The notes under the pieces: generated by a model | What the model was told of the DNA's origin: nothing | Databases searched by the model: none | Seen by the model: only the letters and a program-made list of their open reading frames with translations | Program-made: the position numbers and the translations under genes | Part shown: positions 37,142 through 48,620 of the stretch, piece by piece | Layout of the letters: each line of letters opens with the position of its first letter | Numbering within the stretch: position 1 is the stretch's first letter | NCBI GenBank assembly: GCA_033060915.1 | Contig: CM065381.1 | Location: 9,912,501 to 9,976,500 of the forward strand | Direction: 5' to 3' | DNA from: Euryodendron excelsum | Taxonomy: Eukaryota; Streptophyta; Magnoliopsida; Ericales; Pentaphylacaceae | Length of the DNA: 64,000 nucleotides

Positions 37142-37522
37142 ATGGGAAGAAGGGCGTTGCTAGCAGGTGAGGTAGAAGTCACCCCAAGTGTGAAAAAGAA
37201 TACACCGCATAATGAAATGACGAGGCAGATTCTCACCCGTTTGACTCGTCTTATTAAACTAGTTTTTTATTTCAATTGTTACTGGCTTTATTCCTCTAAA
37301 TTCAGAAATTTTCTTTTTATGGATAAGATTAATGGATCAGTTGATCTAGTCAAAGGTATTTTAACTCAATGGTGTGAATGCTTAAAATACACCCAAAACA
37401 GAGAGGGAGATGAGGCTCTAATTTTCCTTGGTCTGACAAAGACTACAAATGGAATTGTGGATGAAGACAAAATTCAAGAAAATAGAAAATCCTTATTGAA
37501 AGATGCTAACCTGTATATTTAA
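37142..37522 (+). other. Unrecognised 126-codon ORF upstream of the sugar transporter
   Basis: The frame starts MGRRALLAGEVEVTPSVKKN and ends LLKDANLYI. Its middle is hydrophobic (LIKLVFYFNCYWLYSSKF), followed by a polar part. I recognise no domain. Its first 25 or so codons fall in the end of segmental copy B; the copy A counterpart near 27980 lacks the initial MGRRALLA segment, which argues against selection on the whole frame. It may be chance or a degraded exon. Confidence 0.15.
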
Positions 37523-37758
37523 GACCCAGTTGACCAAAATTGCTCAATAATTAGCTAGTTTGGCTGTCCAGATCCGTGTATTCCGTTCAAGAAGGGTTAA
37601 TCAATCTTTTCCCCAATAAAACTATAATCAGTTCACCATACATATGCAATACATAAATACCACTTGCTTTTCTGCATTTCTTTGTGCCTTTGTCTTTTTC
37701 ATACATGTAAGTATAGGTTCTTGAAGAAGAGAGAGAGAGATTTGGAAGGCTCTGAACA

Positions 37759-40700
37759 ATGGCGGGGGCAGCATTTGGTGATGCAGGAGATGGAAAAAGG
37801 GCTCATCTTTATGAGTATAGGATTACTGGGTATTTCATCTTTGCTTGTATTGTTGCTGCTCTAGGAGGATCTCTCTTTGGATATGATCTTGGCGTTTCTG
37901 GTGAGCTTTTTTTCTTTTGAGATGATGAATTTTAGCCATTTTTCTGATCTGGATTCTGTAAATTTTTATTCTTTGAAGTGTTTGGGTAGACTGATGCATG
38001 ATACTTGTCAATTTCATTAACCATCCACATAATTTTAAGTCAGAGTTCAATACAAGCAGTGGGTTTATGATAATGTTCTTTTTGATCCGAGAAAATTGGA
38101 AGAGGTTTCATGTTTGTCTGGTCAAGTTTTCCAGAGAAAATGGGGGAGATAAGAAATGATGTTTTTATCAGAGAAAAATCTTCCTATTTAAAGCAATACA
38201 AATTTGACTAGAAAGCATCTCTTTGTTTTCTATTACTCCTCTTTTCCCTCCTTTTTTTTTCTCCTCTGAGCAATAATATTACCTGGAATGGTGTTTTCAT
38301 GATTGATCGACTTTTCAGTTCAGTCCATTTTCCCCTTTTGTTTGTTGATAGATTTACAGCCTATTTGGAACTCGTGGAAAGGAAAGGAATTGAGAGGAAA
38401 ATGTTAGGAAAAGTGATTGTTTTACTATATTTGGTTTTGCAAAGAAAATGGAAAAAAAAAATCTGTTGTTTGAAATTTAAAGAAAAGACAAACCAAAATG
38501 ATGGGGAAACTATCAGAAAGGAAAGAGAAAAGAAAAGAAGGGACAAGTGAGAAGCAATCCCTTGTTTTTCTTCGGATGTGTATTTTCTTTCTTCCTAAAC
38601 CAGGATCTTAACAGAGGAAGGAAATAAAAATTCTCTCCCTTCTTTCCTCAAGTTGAAACAAGCTGTTTAACAAATCAAGGGAATTGCTTCAGAATCTCCA
38701 GATTATTATGTATTGCTGAGAGAATATTGAAACACAGTGCCTACAATATAGCTTGATTATTTACAACATGTTTCCCAATTAATTCAATGGCCTTCCAAAT
38801 TAATTTCTCATTTTTAGGATCAAAAGTCCAATTCATTTGTAACCCCTATAGATAGCTTCAAAGCTGCACATTCTGAACTTCTTTTCCCCTCTCCATGAAA
38901 GCATCATTTTTAATACTCAGACATATTAGAAAAGCTCTGAATAAATTGAACTTTCCGTGTTGATTACAGGCGGAGTGACTTCCATGGATGATTTCTTGAG
39001 GGAATTCTTCCCAAAAGTGTACAGAAGGAAACAAGCAAACCTCAAAGAGACAGATTATTGTAAATATGACAACCAGGTCCTCACACTCTTTACTTCCTCT
39101 CTATACTTTGCAGCCCTGGTCTCAACATTCGCAGCTTCACATCTGACTAGAACGAAAGGCAGGAGAGCTAGCATCCTTGTCGGATCAGTTAGTTTCTTTC
39201 TAGGAGGAGTTGTAAATGCCTCGGCAGTGAACATTGCAATGCTGATCATTGGCAGAATATTTCTTGGTTTTGGCATTGGGTTCGGCAACCAAGTAAGCCC
39301 AATTTTCCAAATCAGAAAAGAAAAGAAAAATGAACATACAAATCTTTTGCTGCTTCCTCATATTCAAATATTTTTCCTTGTTCTTGTTTTACAGGCAGTT
39401 CCTTTGTATCTTTCAGAAATGGCACCGGCAAAAATCCGAGGAGCAGTTAATCAACTGTTTCAACTAACAACCTGCCTAGGGATTCTCATAGCAAACTTCA
39501 TTAATTATGGAACTAATAAGATCCATCCTTGGGGATGGAGATTATCCCTCGGTTTAGCCACAGTCCCAGCAACTTTAATGTTTGTTGGTGGTCTTTTCCT
39601 CCCGGAGACCCCCAATAGTCTTGTAGAACAAGGCAGATTAGAAGAAGGTAGACAAGTATTAGAGAAAGTAAGAGGTACCAAGAATGTGGATGCAGAATTT
39701 GCCGATCTTATTGATGCAAGCAAGGCAGCACAGGCCATAAAAAACCCATTCAGGAATCTCCTCCAGAGAAAGAATCGGCCACAGTTGGTAATTGGTGCTT
39801 TGGGGATCCCTGCTTTCCAACAGCTTACCGGCAATAACTCCATACTCTTCTATGCTCCTGTAATATTCCAGAGCTTGGGATTCGCTTCAGGAGCATCTCT
39901 ATACTCATCTGCCATTACAAGTGCAGCTCTTGTTGTGGCTACATTGATATCCATGGCATACGTTGACAAGTTTGGTAGAAGAGCTTTCTTTTTGGAAGCC
40001 GGTGCTGAAATGATACTCTGCAATGTATGTGACCTTTTTTATTGAGAAACTAAAATGCTAAGAAGTATAGATACTTCTAAGGAAGTGTTGTGTCTGTATT
40101 AGACACTCCATGTCACACTTCTTAGAGCCTATTTGGAACATGGGGGAGGGAGGGGAGGGAAGAGAAAGAAAAATTTTAAAATTTTTCACGTCCTTGTTTG
40201 ATTATACCTAAGAGAGAAAAGGAAAGAAAAATAGAGGAAAATTTTTAATGATTCTCTCTTTTTCCTTTCATCTTCTTAACAAAATCAAACCGGAAAGAGA
40301 AAATACTTTTTTTTCATTTTCTCTTTCCTTTCCCTTACCTTCCCTTCCCTTCCCTTCACCCCCCTCCCCCCAACAAAAAAGTTCCAAAGAGGCTGTTAGC
40401 TTCTACGTGACCTTGTTGCATATGTAACTTCTTTGAAATCTTATTTGAGAGTCTGATCTGCAGGTGGCTGTGGCTATTACTTTGGCTCTGGAATTCGGAC
40501 AAGGAGTTGTGCTCCCAAAAGGAATTGGCATCTTCCTTGTCGTTGTGATTTGCATATTTGTCTTGGCTTATGGAAGGTCTTGGGGTCCTCTGGGATGGCT
40601 AGTTCCGAGCGAGCTCTTTCCCTTGGAGACAAGGTCAGCTGGCCAAAGTATGGTGGTTTGCGTCAATATGATCTTCACGGCTCTCATCGCGCAGTGTTTC

Positions 40701-40892
40701 CTGGCGGCTCTCTGCCATCTGAAATATGGTATCTTCTTGCTTTTCGCGGGCTTGATTGTCATCATGAGCTGCTTCATCTTCTTCCTCCTGCCAGAAACAA
40801 AGCAAGTCCCAATAGAGGAGATACATTTCCTTTTTCAAAATCACTGGTTCTGGAAGAGATACGTTGGAACTGATGATGATGGGAAAATCTGA
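37759..40892 (+). CDS. STP14: STP14-like monosaccharide/H+ symporter, four exons
   Basis: Exons 37759-37900, 38970-39292, 39395-40024 and 40464-40892 join in frame with GT/AG borders to give 507 residues, normal for sugar transport proteins. Family members are 12-helix plasma-membrane proteins of the major facilitator superfamily that import hexoses with protons; the Arabidopsis STP14 protein is described as a galactose transporter. Visible signatures: GGSLFGYDLGVSGG (37-49) with Asp43 at the proton-coupling position of the family, lid cysteines 78 and 449, PETPNSL (225-231), QQLTG, GRSWGPLGW (402-410) and PETKQVPIEE near the end. The N-terminal KRAHLYEYRITGYFIFAC is closest to STP14 among the STPs. 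An Asn replaces the usual Met after QQLTG. Introns 1 and 3 hold MITE-like insertions. Substrate is inferred from similarity. Confidence 0.93.
38354..38670. mobile_element. Tourist-like MITE in intron 1 of the STP14-like gene
   Basis: Ends CAGCCTATTTGGAACTCGTG and CAAGTTGAAACAAGCTG are inverted complements, flanked by TTA-type sequence. The left arm is rich in GGAAAGGAAA and the right arm in TTTCTTTCTTCC. Same family as 23075-23309 and 40128-40400. Confidence 0.6.
40128..40400. mobile_element. Tourist-like MITE in intron 3 of the STP14-like gene
   Basis: Starts GAGCCTATTTGGAACATGGG and ends GTTCCAAAGAGGCTG, flanked by TTA on both sides. The arms are GGGAGGGAAGAG and CTTCCCTTCCC types and would fold into a long hairpin. 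Confidence 0.65.
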
Positions 40893-40916
40893 ATTCTACC
40901 TCGGTAATTATTCTAA

Positions 40917-41118
40917 CTCTGAGTTTGGATACTAGATTTGTTGAGGGAAAATAAAATGAAAAAGGATGTGAAATTGTTGTGATGAAAAGTAGAGGGTGAA
41001 AGAACATAAAAAGAGAAAAGATAAGAATTTGAAATCTCTTATTTTCTCTCTCTTTTCCCTCACCTTTTCTTTTTCCTTTTCGTTTTCCTTAATAAATTTG
41101 GAATGCAAACATAGCATA
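40917..41118. mobile_element. MITE-like foldback just after the STP14-like stop codon
   Basis: GAGTTTGGATACTAGATTTG at the left and AAATTTGGAATGCAAACATA at the right pair imperfectly, and the inner arms are GAGGGAAAATAAAATG and TTTTCGTTTTCC types. The element begins about 25 bases past the stop codon, so it probably lies in the 3' untranslated region or directly after it. Confidence 0.5.
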
Positions 41119-41186
41119 AATAACTCCGAAAACTAAGAAGGGTGAAGAAATTGTTTACAGAATGGGATGTTCTTGCTGTTTTCAGA

Positions 41187-41298
41187 CTTGATGTTCGTCG
41201 TGAGTGGCTTCATCTTCTTCCTCCTGCCAGAAACAAAGGAATTCCGGTAGAGGAGATTGACAAGCTGTTTCAAATTCACAGGTTCTGGAAGAAATAGA
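41187..41298 (+). pseudogene. Degenerate duplicate of the last STP14-like exon
   Basis: The segment shares the run GGCTTCATCTTCTTCCTCCT and CCAGAAACAAAG, then GTAGAGGAGAT and GGTTCTGGAAGA, with 40752-40862. Reading in the transporter frame gives SGFIFFLLPETKEFR and then a stop, because bases are missing relative to ETKQVPIEE. A later phrase restores EEIDKLFQIHRFWKK in another frame. It cannot serve as an alternative last exon without a frame change. It points to an old tandem duplication of the gene's 3' end. Confidence 0.75.
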
Positions 41299-43150
41299 TT
41301 TGGATTAAAAAAAAAACTCCTAAAGAACAAGGACAATCTTGATTAGGATATATGTATAATGGATATTTCACATTTTGTTTGAATTGTGTGTATAAACTCT
41401 TCATAAGTTATTCCAACAGCTTTGGGCTTTCACACTCATTTTCTTGTCATAAGCTCCAAATATGATAGAGAATCTACAGAAGGCATTGATAACTTCATCT
41501 CTGAAGTTTGAGCACAAGGAATTAGCTAGTAGCTTTAGTAAGTTCATCTAGGCTCAGGCTCCCTCCAGCCGAAGGCTGGGCAAAATTTTTAACCCCTAAG
41601 CCCAAGCCCATGACCCTAAGAGTATTGGGCTTGGATGGGCCTCAGTTCCACCAGGGGGCCGGGCTTAGTGCCACCTCTGTTTGACACACCCTTTCCCGAC
41701 TTCACATACTTGGGTCGGGATTGGGCCCGGCAAGAACGGGCCTGGTGCCTGCACCGGCTTGAGCGCCTTCGTGTGGAGTGGCTACAATTTAATTGCTAAC
41801 AAAACAGCACTAGTTATTATTGGTCTGTTTTTTCGTTTGATCATTGCCCAGAATGGCTAACTAGTTCCTATGGTGAGCAAAATTTCTTCAAAATGCAAGT
41901 TTTTTTTTCCTTACCAAATAGAGGAAATTCCTTTATGTTACTAGAAATAATATATGATATAAAACACTAATCTCAAAAGTCCAACATTCACAACAGCTAC
42001 GATATACTCCACCTTTGGGGAATTAACGTCTCAACAACTGAGTTAATAATCTGCCAACTGAATGCCATTGGTTCACTAACCTCAAGTATGACAGGTTTAC
42101 ACAAGTGAAATTTTTGTTATCAGTTGAAAATTTTTGTTCAAAAATGCACCCGTAAATTGCTACTCTGAATAGCATAGTTGTGAAACGTATTTCGAGAGTT
42201 TTCACAATATTTTTGTGATAGTGTATGATAAATTTACTATAATTTGGTTAAAATTTCTGAAACGACATGAAAACATTTCATAAAAGTCTCTTATAAAATT
42301 TTACGAGAGTTTCTTTGGTGTCCTGGAAACGAGTTTATGAGAAAAGTGTTTTTTTTTTTTTTTGTAACAATGGAATAGAGTACTTAATTACTTAAAACAG
42401 TGGGATTTGAAATTTTCAACTAGCCAAACAGGTGCAGACCCCCAAGACATCTTGAGCTGGTATGGGCAACCAAGTTGACCCTGTCCAATTCCACCCTATA
42501 AATTCCAACTCTGAGTCTCAGCAAAATCCGTGGAAATCCTTAACTGGCATTGGTGACTCCAAAGTCGAACCCAAGAAAATGTGCCCAACTCGCCACGTGT
42601 CCTTTCCTGCCAAACAAAGCTATCTGTGTTTCTATCGACTGCCTACGCACTGACCAATCTGCTTACTGTCTAGCAAAACCCGACACGTGTGCTTCTAGAG
42701 GTGTCAATTGGTCTCAAGTTTACCCAACACAGTCACTGCTTTAGGCTTTTAGGGCGCTCAAAACCTTCATTGCTTTTCACTTTTTAACTTTTGCAGTGCC
42801 TTGAAATTATGAATGTTTTAACCCAATTTTATCCAATTCTTGGAGGGCTTTTTCAAACAAGAGCCAATTTGAAAGAACCCAGTTGTTTAATTTTGGATTT
42901 GTGTGTTGGGCATTCCATTCTGAGAGTGATCTCAGGTGGGCCATGAGAACAGGTATTGGATAACGATCTTCTGGTTCGTCCGAGTCAGTTCTATTGCTCC
43001 ATTGCCCCACTCGATGACCATCTTTTTCATTCGGTTCGTATTTCAAATATATATCTCCACATTTATTTCTACAAGATATGTTTATATATGTATATAATAT
43101 CTATTCTTTATTTATTCTGTGAAGTTCATGATTTCATTGGGAATGCGCGT
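41299..43150. other. Intergenic region between the transporter and the hydrolase gene
   Basis: Holds a GC-richer dispersed repeat at about 41545-41770 (phrases such as GGGCTTGGATGGGCC and GGGCCCGGCAAG, typical of a common plant repeat) and a T run near 42350. The promoter-like part is 42560-42720, with two G-box sites listed separately. No gene seen. Confidence 0.5.
42594..42689. promoter_or_regulatory. Two G-box/ABRE-like CACGTG sites
   Basis: CACGTG occurs at 42594-42599 (GCCACGTGTC) and 42684-42689 (GACACGTGTG), 90 bases apart, between the two genes. Such cores bind bZIP and bHLH factors. They lie about 1.9 kb before the hydrolase start codon but only about 0.6 kb before a likely leader exon with donor GTGAGT near 43305. 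Control of the hydrolase gene is inference. Confidence 0.35.
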
Positions 43151-44520
43151 ATGCATACTTTCCTTCTTCTTCTTCTTCTATAAAGTTGGGATTGCTTTGA
43201 TACTGAAGACCAATCTGTAACTGGGTTTTGCAGATCTGAATCTCTCTTGAATTGCGGACTCCAATATTTCAACATTCGTGTGAGTGTATGCAATCTGGCA
43301 TTGTGAGTATTTACTTATTATTGAGTCCTGATTTGCTTTTCTCTCGTGGGTATTTGATTAGAAATGCGTTTGTCTATTTAATTCACTGTTTTGAGTTATA
43401 ATTCTAGGTGAAATATGCATATGAATGAAACCTTAAGTTGGTGTTACTGGTAATTTGTTAATACATTCGGTCTAAGGAATTGATTTAGACTTTGACTATT
43501 AATGCCCATGAGAAGATTGCTTTGATCTGAAATTGTTGCCAAAATTTGAAGGATACGGTTTCAGTTCATTGAAACTCTTTCTGAAATTTGTTTTCTTTGC
43601 TTGTCAGGGCTTGGCTGTTATTTTCTGTATTTGTTTTTTTCCCTATACTTTCAGATTTTTAAGTTTTCTTGGTGAAATTCGGAAGTGAAGATGTTTGTCA
43701 TGGTATAAGATTTTCTCTCATTTGCACATTTCTATTGCTTGTGACTTTAGTAAAACTGTTAGTTTATACTTCGAGCATTCCTATTCTTGTTCCAGAAATG
43801 CTCTGAACTAAAACATTTTTTTTTTCTGAAATATTGGAAGGTTAACGCTAATACCCTAGCGGTTTACGTTTTTGGAACGACGTTCCAAAACATGATACAC
43901 TCGCTTTCCAAAACTGTGAATTTGGCGATCTAGTGCGATCCCAAATTGTTTTCTTATTTATTTCATTAAAGTTACTTGAGGAAAAAAAAATCAAACACAA
44001 TGAATGAAAATCGGGAGAGAATTGAGTTTTAGCAGAATAATATACAAAAAAAAAGGTGTCATAATATTCCTAAAAATATGTTTTTACATGATTAATTTGG
44101 AAAAAATAGACTATATTCTATTGAATGTTTAATTCTTAAAAGAAAATTACTCTAGAAGTACCTTAAATTATGAGTGTGTAATTTACTCTAGTCTACCCCT
44201 ATCATACCACAATTTAGAGCACGTGGCGTACCACATTCCCTTTCCACATACCGGAACGATCTGCGTTCCAGGTAACCTAGGTTCCATTTCAATGAATAAT
44301 AAACAAAATTTGGTGTTATATAAGAATATTTTTTTTGTTTCAGTGTATGAAATATTCCTTAGGAATCTACTACGGTCCAGTTCCATCGGAAATTCTTGAA
44401 TGTTGTTTCTTTTTTGTTTTGAGAAATTTAAATAGATGCATTGGCATGGACTGAATTCTGATATGTTTTTCCACTTTACATCAAGATAATTGCTACATTT
44501 TCTCAGGATTGGAAGGACTA

Positions 44521-47500
44521 ATGGCAGAACTATATACGAATGGTGAAATTTCTGATACCTCTTCAACAGTGAGTACCAGATAATGTTTGGTTTTGTGTAA
44601 ATCATTGTACAGATTGAGGTAGCTTTTGATGTTATGATCTGTGGTATCTTAAGTTTTGGGTCTTGAATCTTGGTAATGCGAGTCACATCAGGTTGGGCAA
44701 TTTAAGTTTTGTTTTAGCAGGATGCATTTTATGAGGGGGTGTTTACGGGTTGTATATGCCATAAACTTTCTTGCTGGGGTGCATTTTATGAGGGAATTTT
44801 TGTGTGGTTGTATCTGCACTGAGACCTTTTTTTGTAAAAGAAGAACTTCATAATTTTAATTTGCTTGATCCATAAGTAAGGTTTATCTCATACCGTTATC
44901 TCATAAAAGGGCAGGTATGGGATAGAGTCGATAGACCATATTAACTAGCAGTTCTTGGCATTTGATTTTAGTCATTTCAGTTTGGTTGGACACTTGGTTT
45001 TCCAAGTCTAAAATTGGCCCTTTCATCAGGTCTGCTCTAATGCTTTTAGGGACGGAAGCCTTCTTTGTAATCATCTTGGATTCTTCTCGTCAATGGATGA
45101 CATTTTTGCCCATCTGTTGACCTTGACTTCTTATATGAGCAACCGATTCATTTGTTTTATTGGTGAGTTCTTTATGTCATTCATGTTTAGTTTTCTGCAG
45201 CTGATATACATCCTTAGATCAATTTTCACAATACCTGAAATATAAGATGTTGTATCTGCTCAAGTGGCCCTTGTAACCATCCACTGAAATTCCTTTTTTA
45301 ACACTTATTTTTGGAATATAATGGCTGCATGCTGCTCAATGTCACTGCAGAGGAACTTCTCCATAGAGACATCAATAGATGCTCTGAAGATTTTATGGAC
45401 ATTTTTTCTGGACAACATTCAAGATCTTCAAGTTGCCACAATTATAGATTTGTTTCTGATGGTTGTTCATCTTCTTCACAACCTTACAATGCTAGTACAT
45501 TCGTTGGAATCCTTGAAAAAAGCTCATCGGATCTCAACCAAAGATTACCTGTAAATTCAAGATTTGAAATTGTAGAAAGCAATAGCAGTATTCGAGGCAT
45601 CTCCTCAATTTTTCAAGGGTATAAATACTCCTTTTATTAAGCTTTGTTTTCTTACTGAACAATCATCATTCTGCAATCTTATATGAATAGAATCAAGCTA
45701 TCATACTCACTCTTGATTTGGTTTGGAACCATTACAGGGTGCCCATAGCTTTATTGTTTAGTAGAGTCAATGATGGATAAATTTCTAACCCTAATCTATT
45801 TCTTAATATATTTTTGGTTCTGTTTTTTTTCTTCTTGTTTTTCTATTAGATGCATTTATGAATTAATCATCCTTAGCTTGATTATTTGGTACTTACAAGT
45901 GCGTGCATGGGTGTGTGCTGTGCATATGTGGATCCTCCAATGCATAACTGATGAACATTGTGTACATTACATTTCTTCGTAATATGAATATAATGGTGCA
46001 TAAGTTTCACTATTTCCACTGACATGAACGTATGTTGCCAAGTATGCCATATATTGTATATTCCTATTCTTATTCATTATTATTTAATTTATCTTACTAT
46101 TTGTTTATATGCTAGTAGGTTGATGCTTCCATTATTTGGATTGAGACTTGCCTGGAGGCTAGCATTGGCCTCTTGGAAAATTTCTTTCTGTTATGTCAGA
46201 GGCGCTCAAGTTCAAGTTCGCAGGTAAAAGGCATACCTTTTGACTTACTGGTCATTTCTATGTTTTAAATTTCTGATCAGCTGGTTTGGATTCTATATTA
46301 CATTAAAATTCATTCCTGCATCTTCAGTATCATCTCTCGTATTAGGAAAACTTTGCACGGTTCTTCTGATGATATTGGATGGCTGCAACACACTCCTGGA
46401 ATGGCTCCTGTGGAGGATGGTTCAGCTAGATTCCTGGAACTGCTACAATGTGTAAGGTACCAAATTCAAATTGGTATCCACTTACCAATTTCAGCTCGAG
46501 CAATGTGACTTTATTGGGTGGTTATGATAATTTTGTATGTACTTTCGGGAATCCATTGGATTTTCATACATGAAATCTTCCCTCAAGGTGAAAATTATGT
46601 CTGGTTGGTTCTATTCTGTTTTAGTGTTTGGAATACACAATACTTTTCTTGGCCTAAGATAATGTGAAATAGTTTTGCAATTGGGTATGGTAGAAGTTTT
46701 CCTGTGCTTGGATGTTATTGAATGGCATATAGAATGAGCTTCTACACAAAAAAAGGGCGGGGACTCCTCATAAGACTGAGAAATCTTGAATATCTGTTTA
46801 AGGTATATATGCGGCTCACTTGCATTGCATTTGGCACAATTTCAGCTCATTGCTCTGTATCTGATCTAGGAAACCTAGGAATATTTCTGGTGATCTCAGC
46901 TTCTTTTCAAGCAAGCATATTTATGAAACTCAATATGCTGCAGGAATATATAATATCCTATCTCGTCTGATCCCAGAAAAAGAACCAGTTGTCTGAAATT
47001 GATATCTGTGTTTGACTCTTCAGATCGTCCATTGCATTTAACTTGAACTATATATTTCATGCATGGTCTAGTTAGGAGTTTTCATGCATCTTTCTTGCTA
47101 AATAAGTACTTTCTTTTTTTACTTTCCATTCTCACTAGTAAATAGGTGGAAGTAGGGCTGATGAAAAAAATTGGTCTTCTCCTAATATTATTGAAATTTT
47201 CTTGTTGAAAAGCCAAAGTTGTCTACTATTTTTACATCATGGGTGCAAATGGGTGGGGGCTCAAAAATAAGGAGCGGTTCCTTACAGACAAAGGTGACAC
47301 CTAGCTAGATAGAAAATAAAGTAATGTTATATGCTTTAACTTATTATTCTCCACTTCTAAAATAGTAAAGTTGATCTCATCACTCGTATTTGATATTCAT
47401 TCAATATCAGCTTCATAATCTGTGCTTTAATGATTTATATAAATTTTGTGAAGTTGTCTGAAGGTACATCTTTTTGTTGCCTTGGTCATGCCTAATCGAC

Positions 47501-48583
47501 ACTTATATTACTTGAGTGTGTGCATTGAATATATTAACTATCATTTTTTGAACTTATTGTAACAGCATCTTAAAGTTCTGTTTTGATTTCCTATGGTACT
47601 TCATTTTTTCATTTTTGCTAGGATTGTTCAGGTTACTGGATCTCATATGTCATCGTACACTTTAGTTTGTATGGATAATAAAATCTGTTCAATTGTTTTT
47701 GCTTTTCAGGAATGGAGAGCATAATCTGCCCAATTCGTTTGTTTATCTTCTGATTCCAGGTAAAAGAATTTTAGTCTTGCCTTCTGTGTTTGATTTTCTT
47801 TTCCCATTGAAGTCTGACGTGTAGTGACAAACTAATGTATGTTACAATGTTTCAGGACTGTTTAGCAATCATGGGCCCTTATACTTTGTGAGCGCCAAGA
47901 GGTTTTTCTCAAAGATGGGTCTTGCCTGCCATATTGCAAAAATCCACAGTGAGGTACCTATATCCTTTCTTTCTTAATTTGTGTACTAAAAATTGGCTAG
48001 GGAACATTCGAATTACTTCCTACCTGATAATGGCATTTTGGCCTTGTTTTTTTTCTTCAAATAATTTTATCTATTCCTTGCTTATTAAAAATATATATGT
48101 TCTTTAATTTAATTTTCTAATTCTGTTCTGTTAAATATAAAATTGTGAGGCCGTCTTTTTTGAAGCCTGGTACTTTTTGTGAAGGCCTCTGTGGAGCATA
48201 ATGCGTGGGAACTAAAACAATACATTGAGGAGCTATACTGGGGGTCGGGCAAACGTGTGATGCTGCTTGGGCACAGCAAAGGTGGGGTTGATGCTGCTGC
48301 TGCATTGTCACTATACTGGGGTGATTTAAAGGACAAAATTTCTGGTTTGGCATTAGTCCAGAGTCCATATGGCGGCACCCCCTTAGCTTCTGATATTCTT
48401 CGTGAAGGCCAGATTGGTGACAAGGAAACCCGAAGGATCATGGAGCTGTTAATATGCAAGCTAATTAAGGTAGTCCACTCCTCTGCTAATGATTAAACTC
48501 AAATTTTGGTGGTTTTGTTTAGGCTTGGCTACAACACTAGTTATAAGTGTAGCTATCTTGTTAGCTCGAAAGACAACCCAGCA

Positions 48584-48620
<37 letters not shown>

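Larger units (their letters stand above)
30509..37225. repeat. Segmental duplication, copy B
   Basis: Collinear with copy A (6549-28052) but compact: one 1.6-kb unit, no LTRs, no 26029-type insertion. It carries some insertions of its own, such as about 150 bases at about 35745-35925 and a segment near 33860-33990. Its left part overlaps the intact B3 gene and its right edge lies inside the weak ORF at 37142. Identity to copy A looks like roughly 90-95% by eye; no figure was computed. Confidence 0.85.

Noticed and set aside
44183..44686. A 167-codon minus-strand ORF opposite the start of the hydrolase gene
   Set aside because: Composition looks like a translated AT-rich intron. It overlaps the first hydrolase exon on the other strand and contains no domain I recognise.
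45321..45554. An alternative frame of hydrolase exon 2 (77 codons, with FSIETSIDALKILW)
   Set aside because: It ends in a stop within the exon, whereas the chosen frame stays open and joins the downstream exons in phase.
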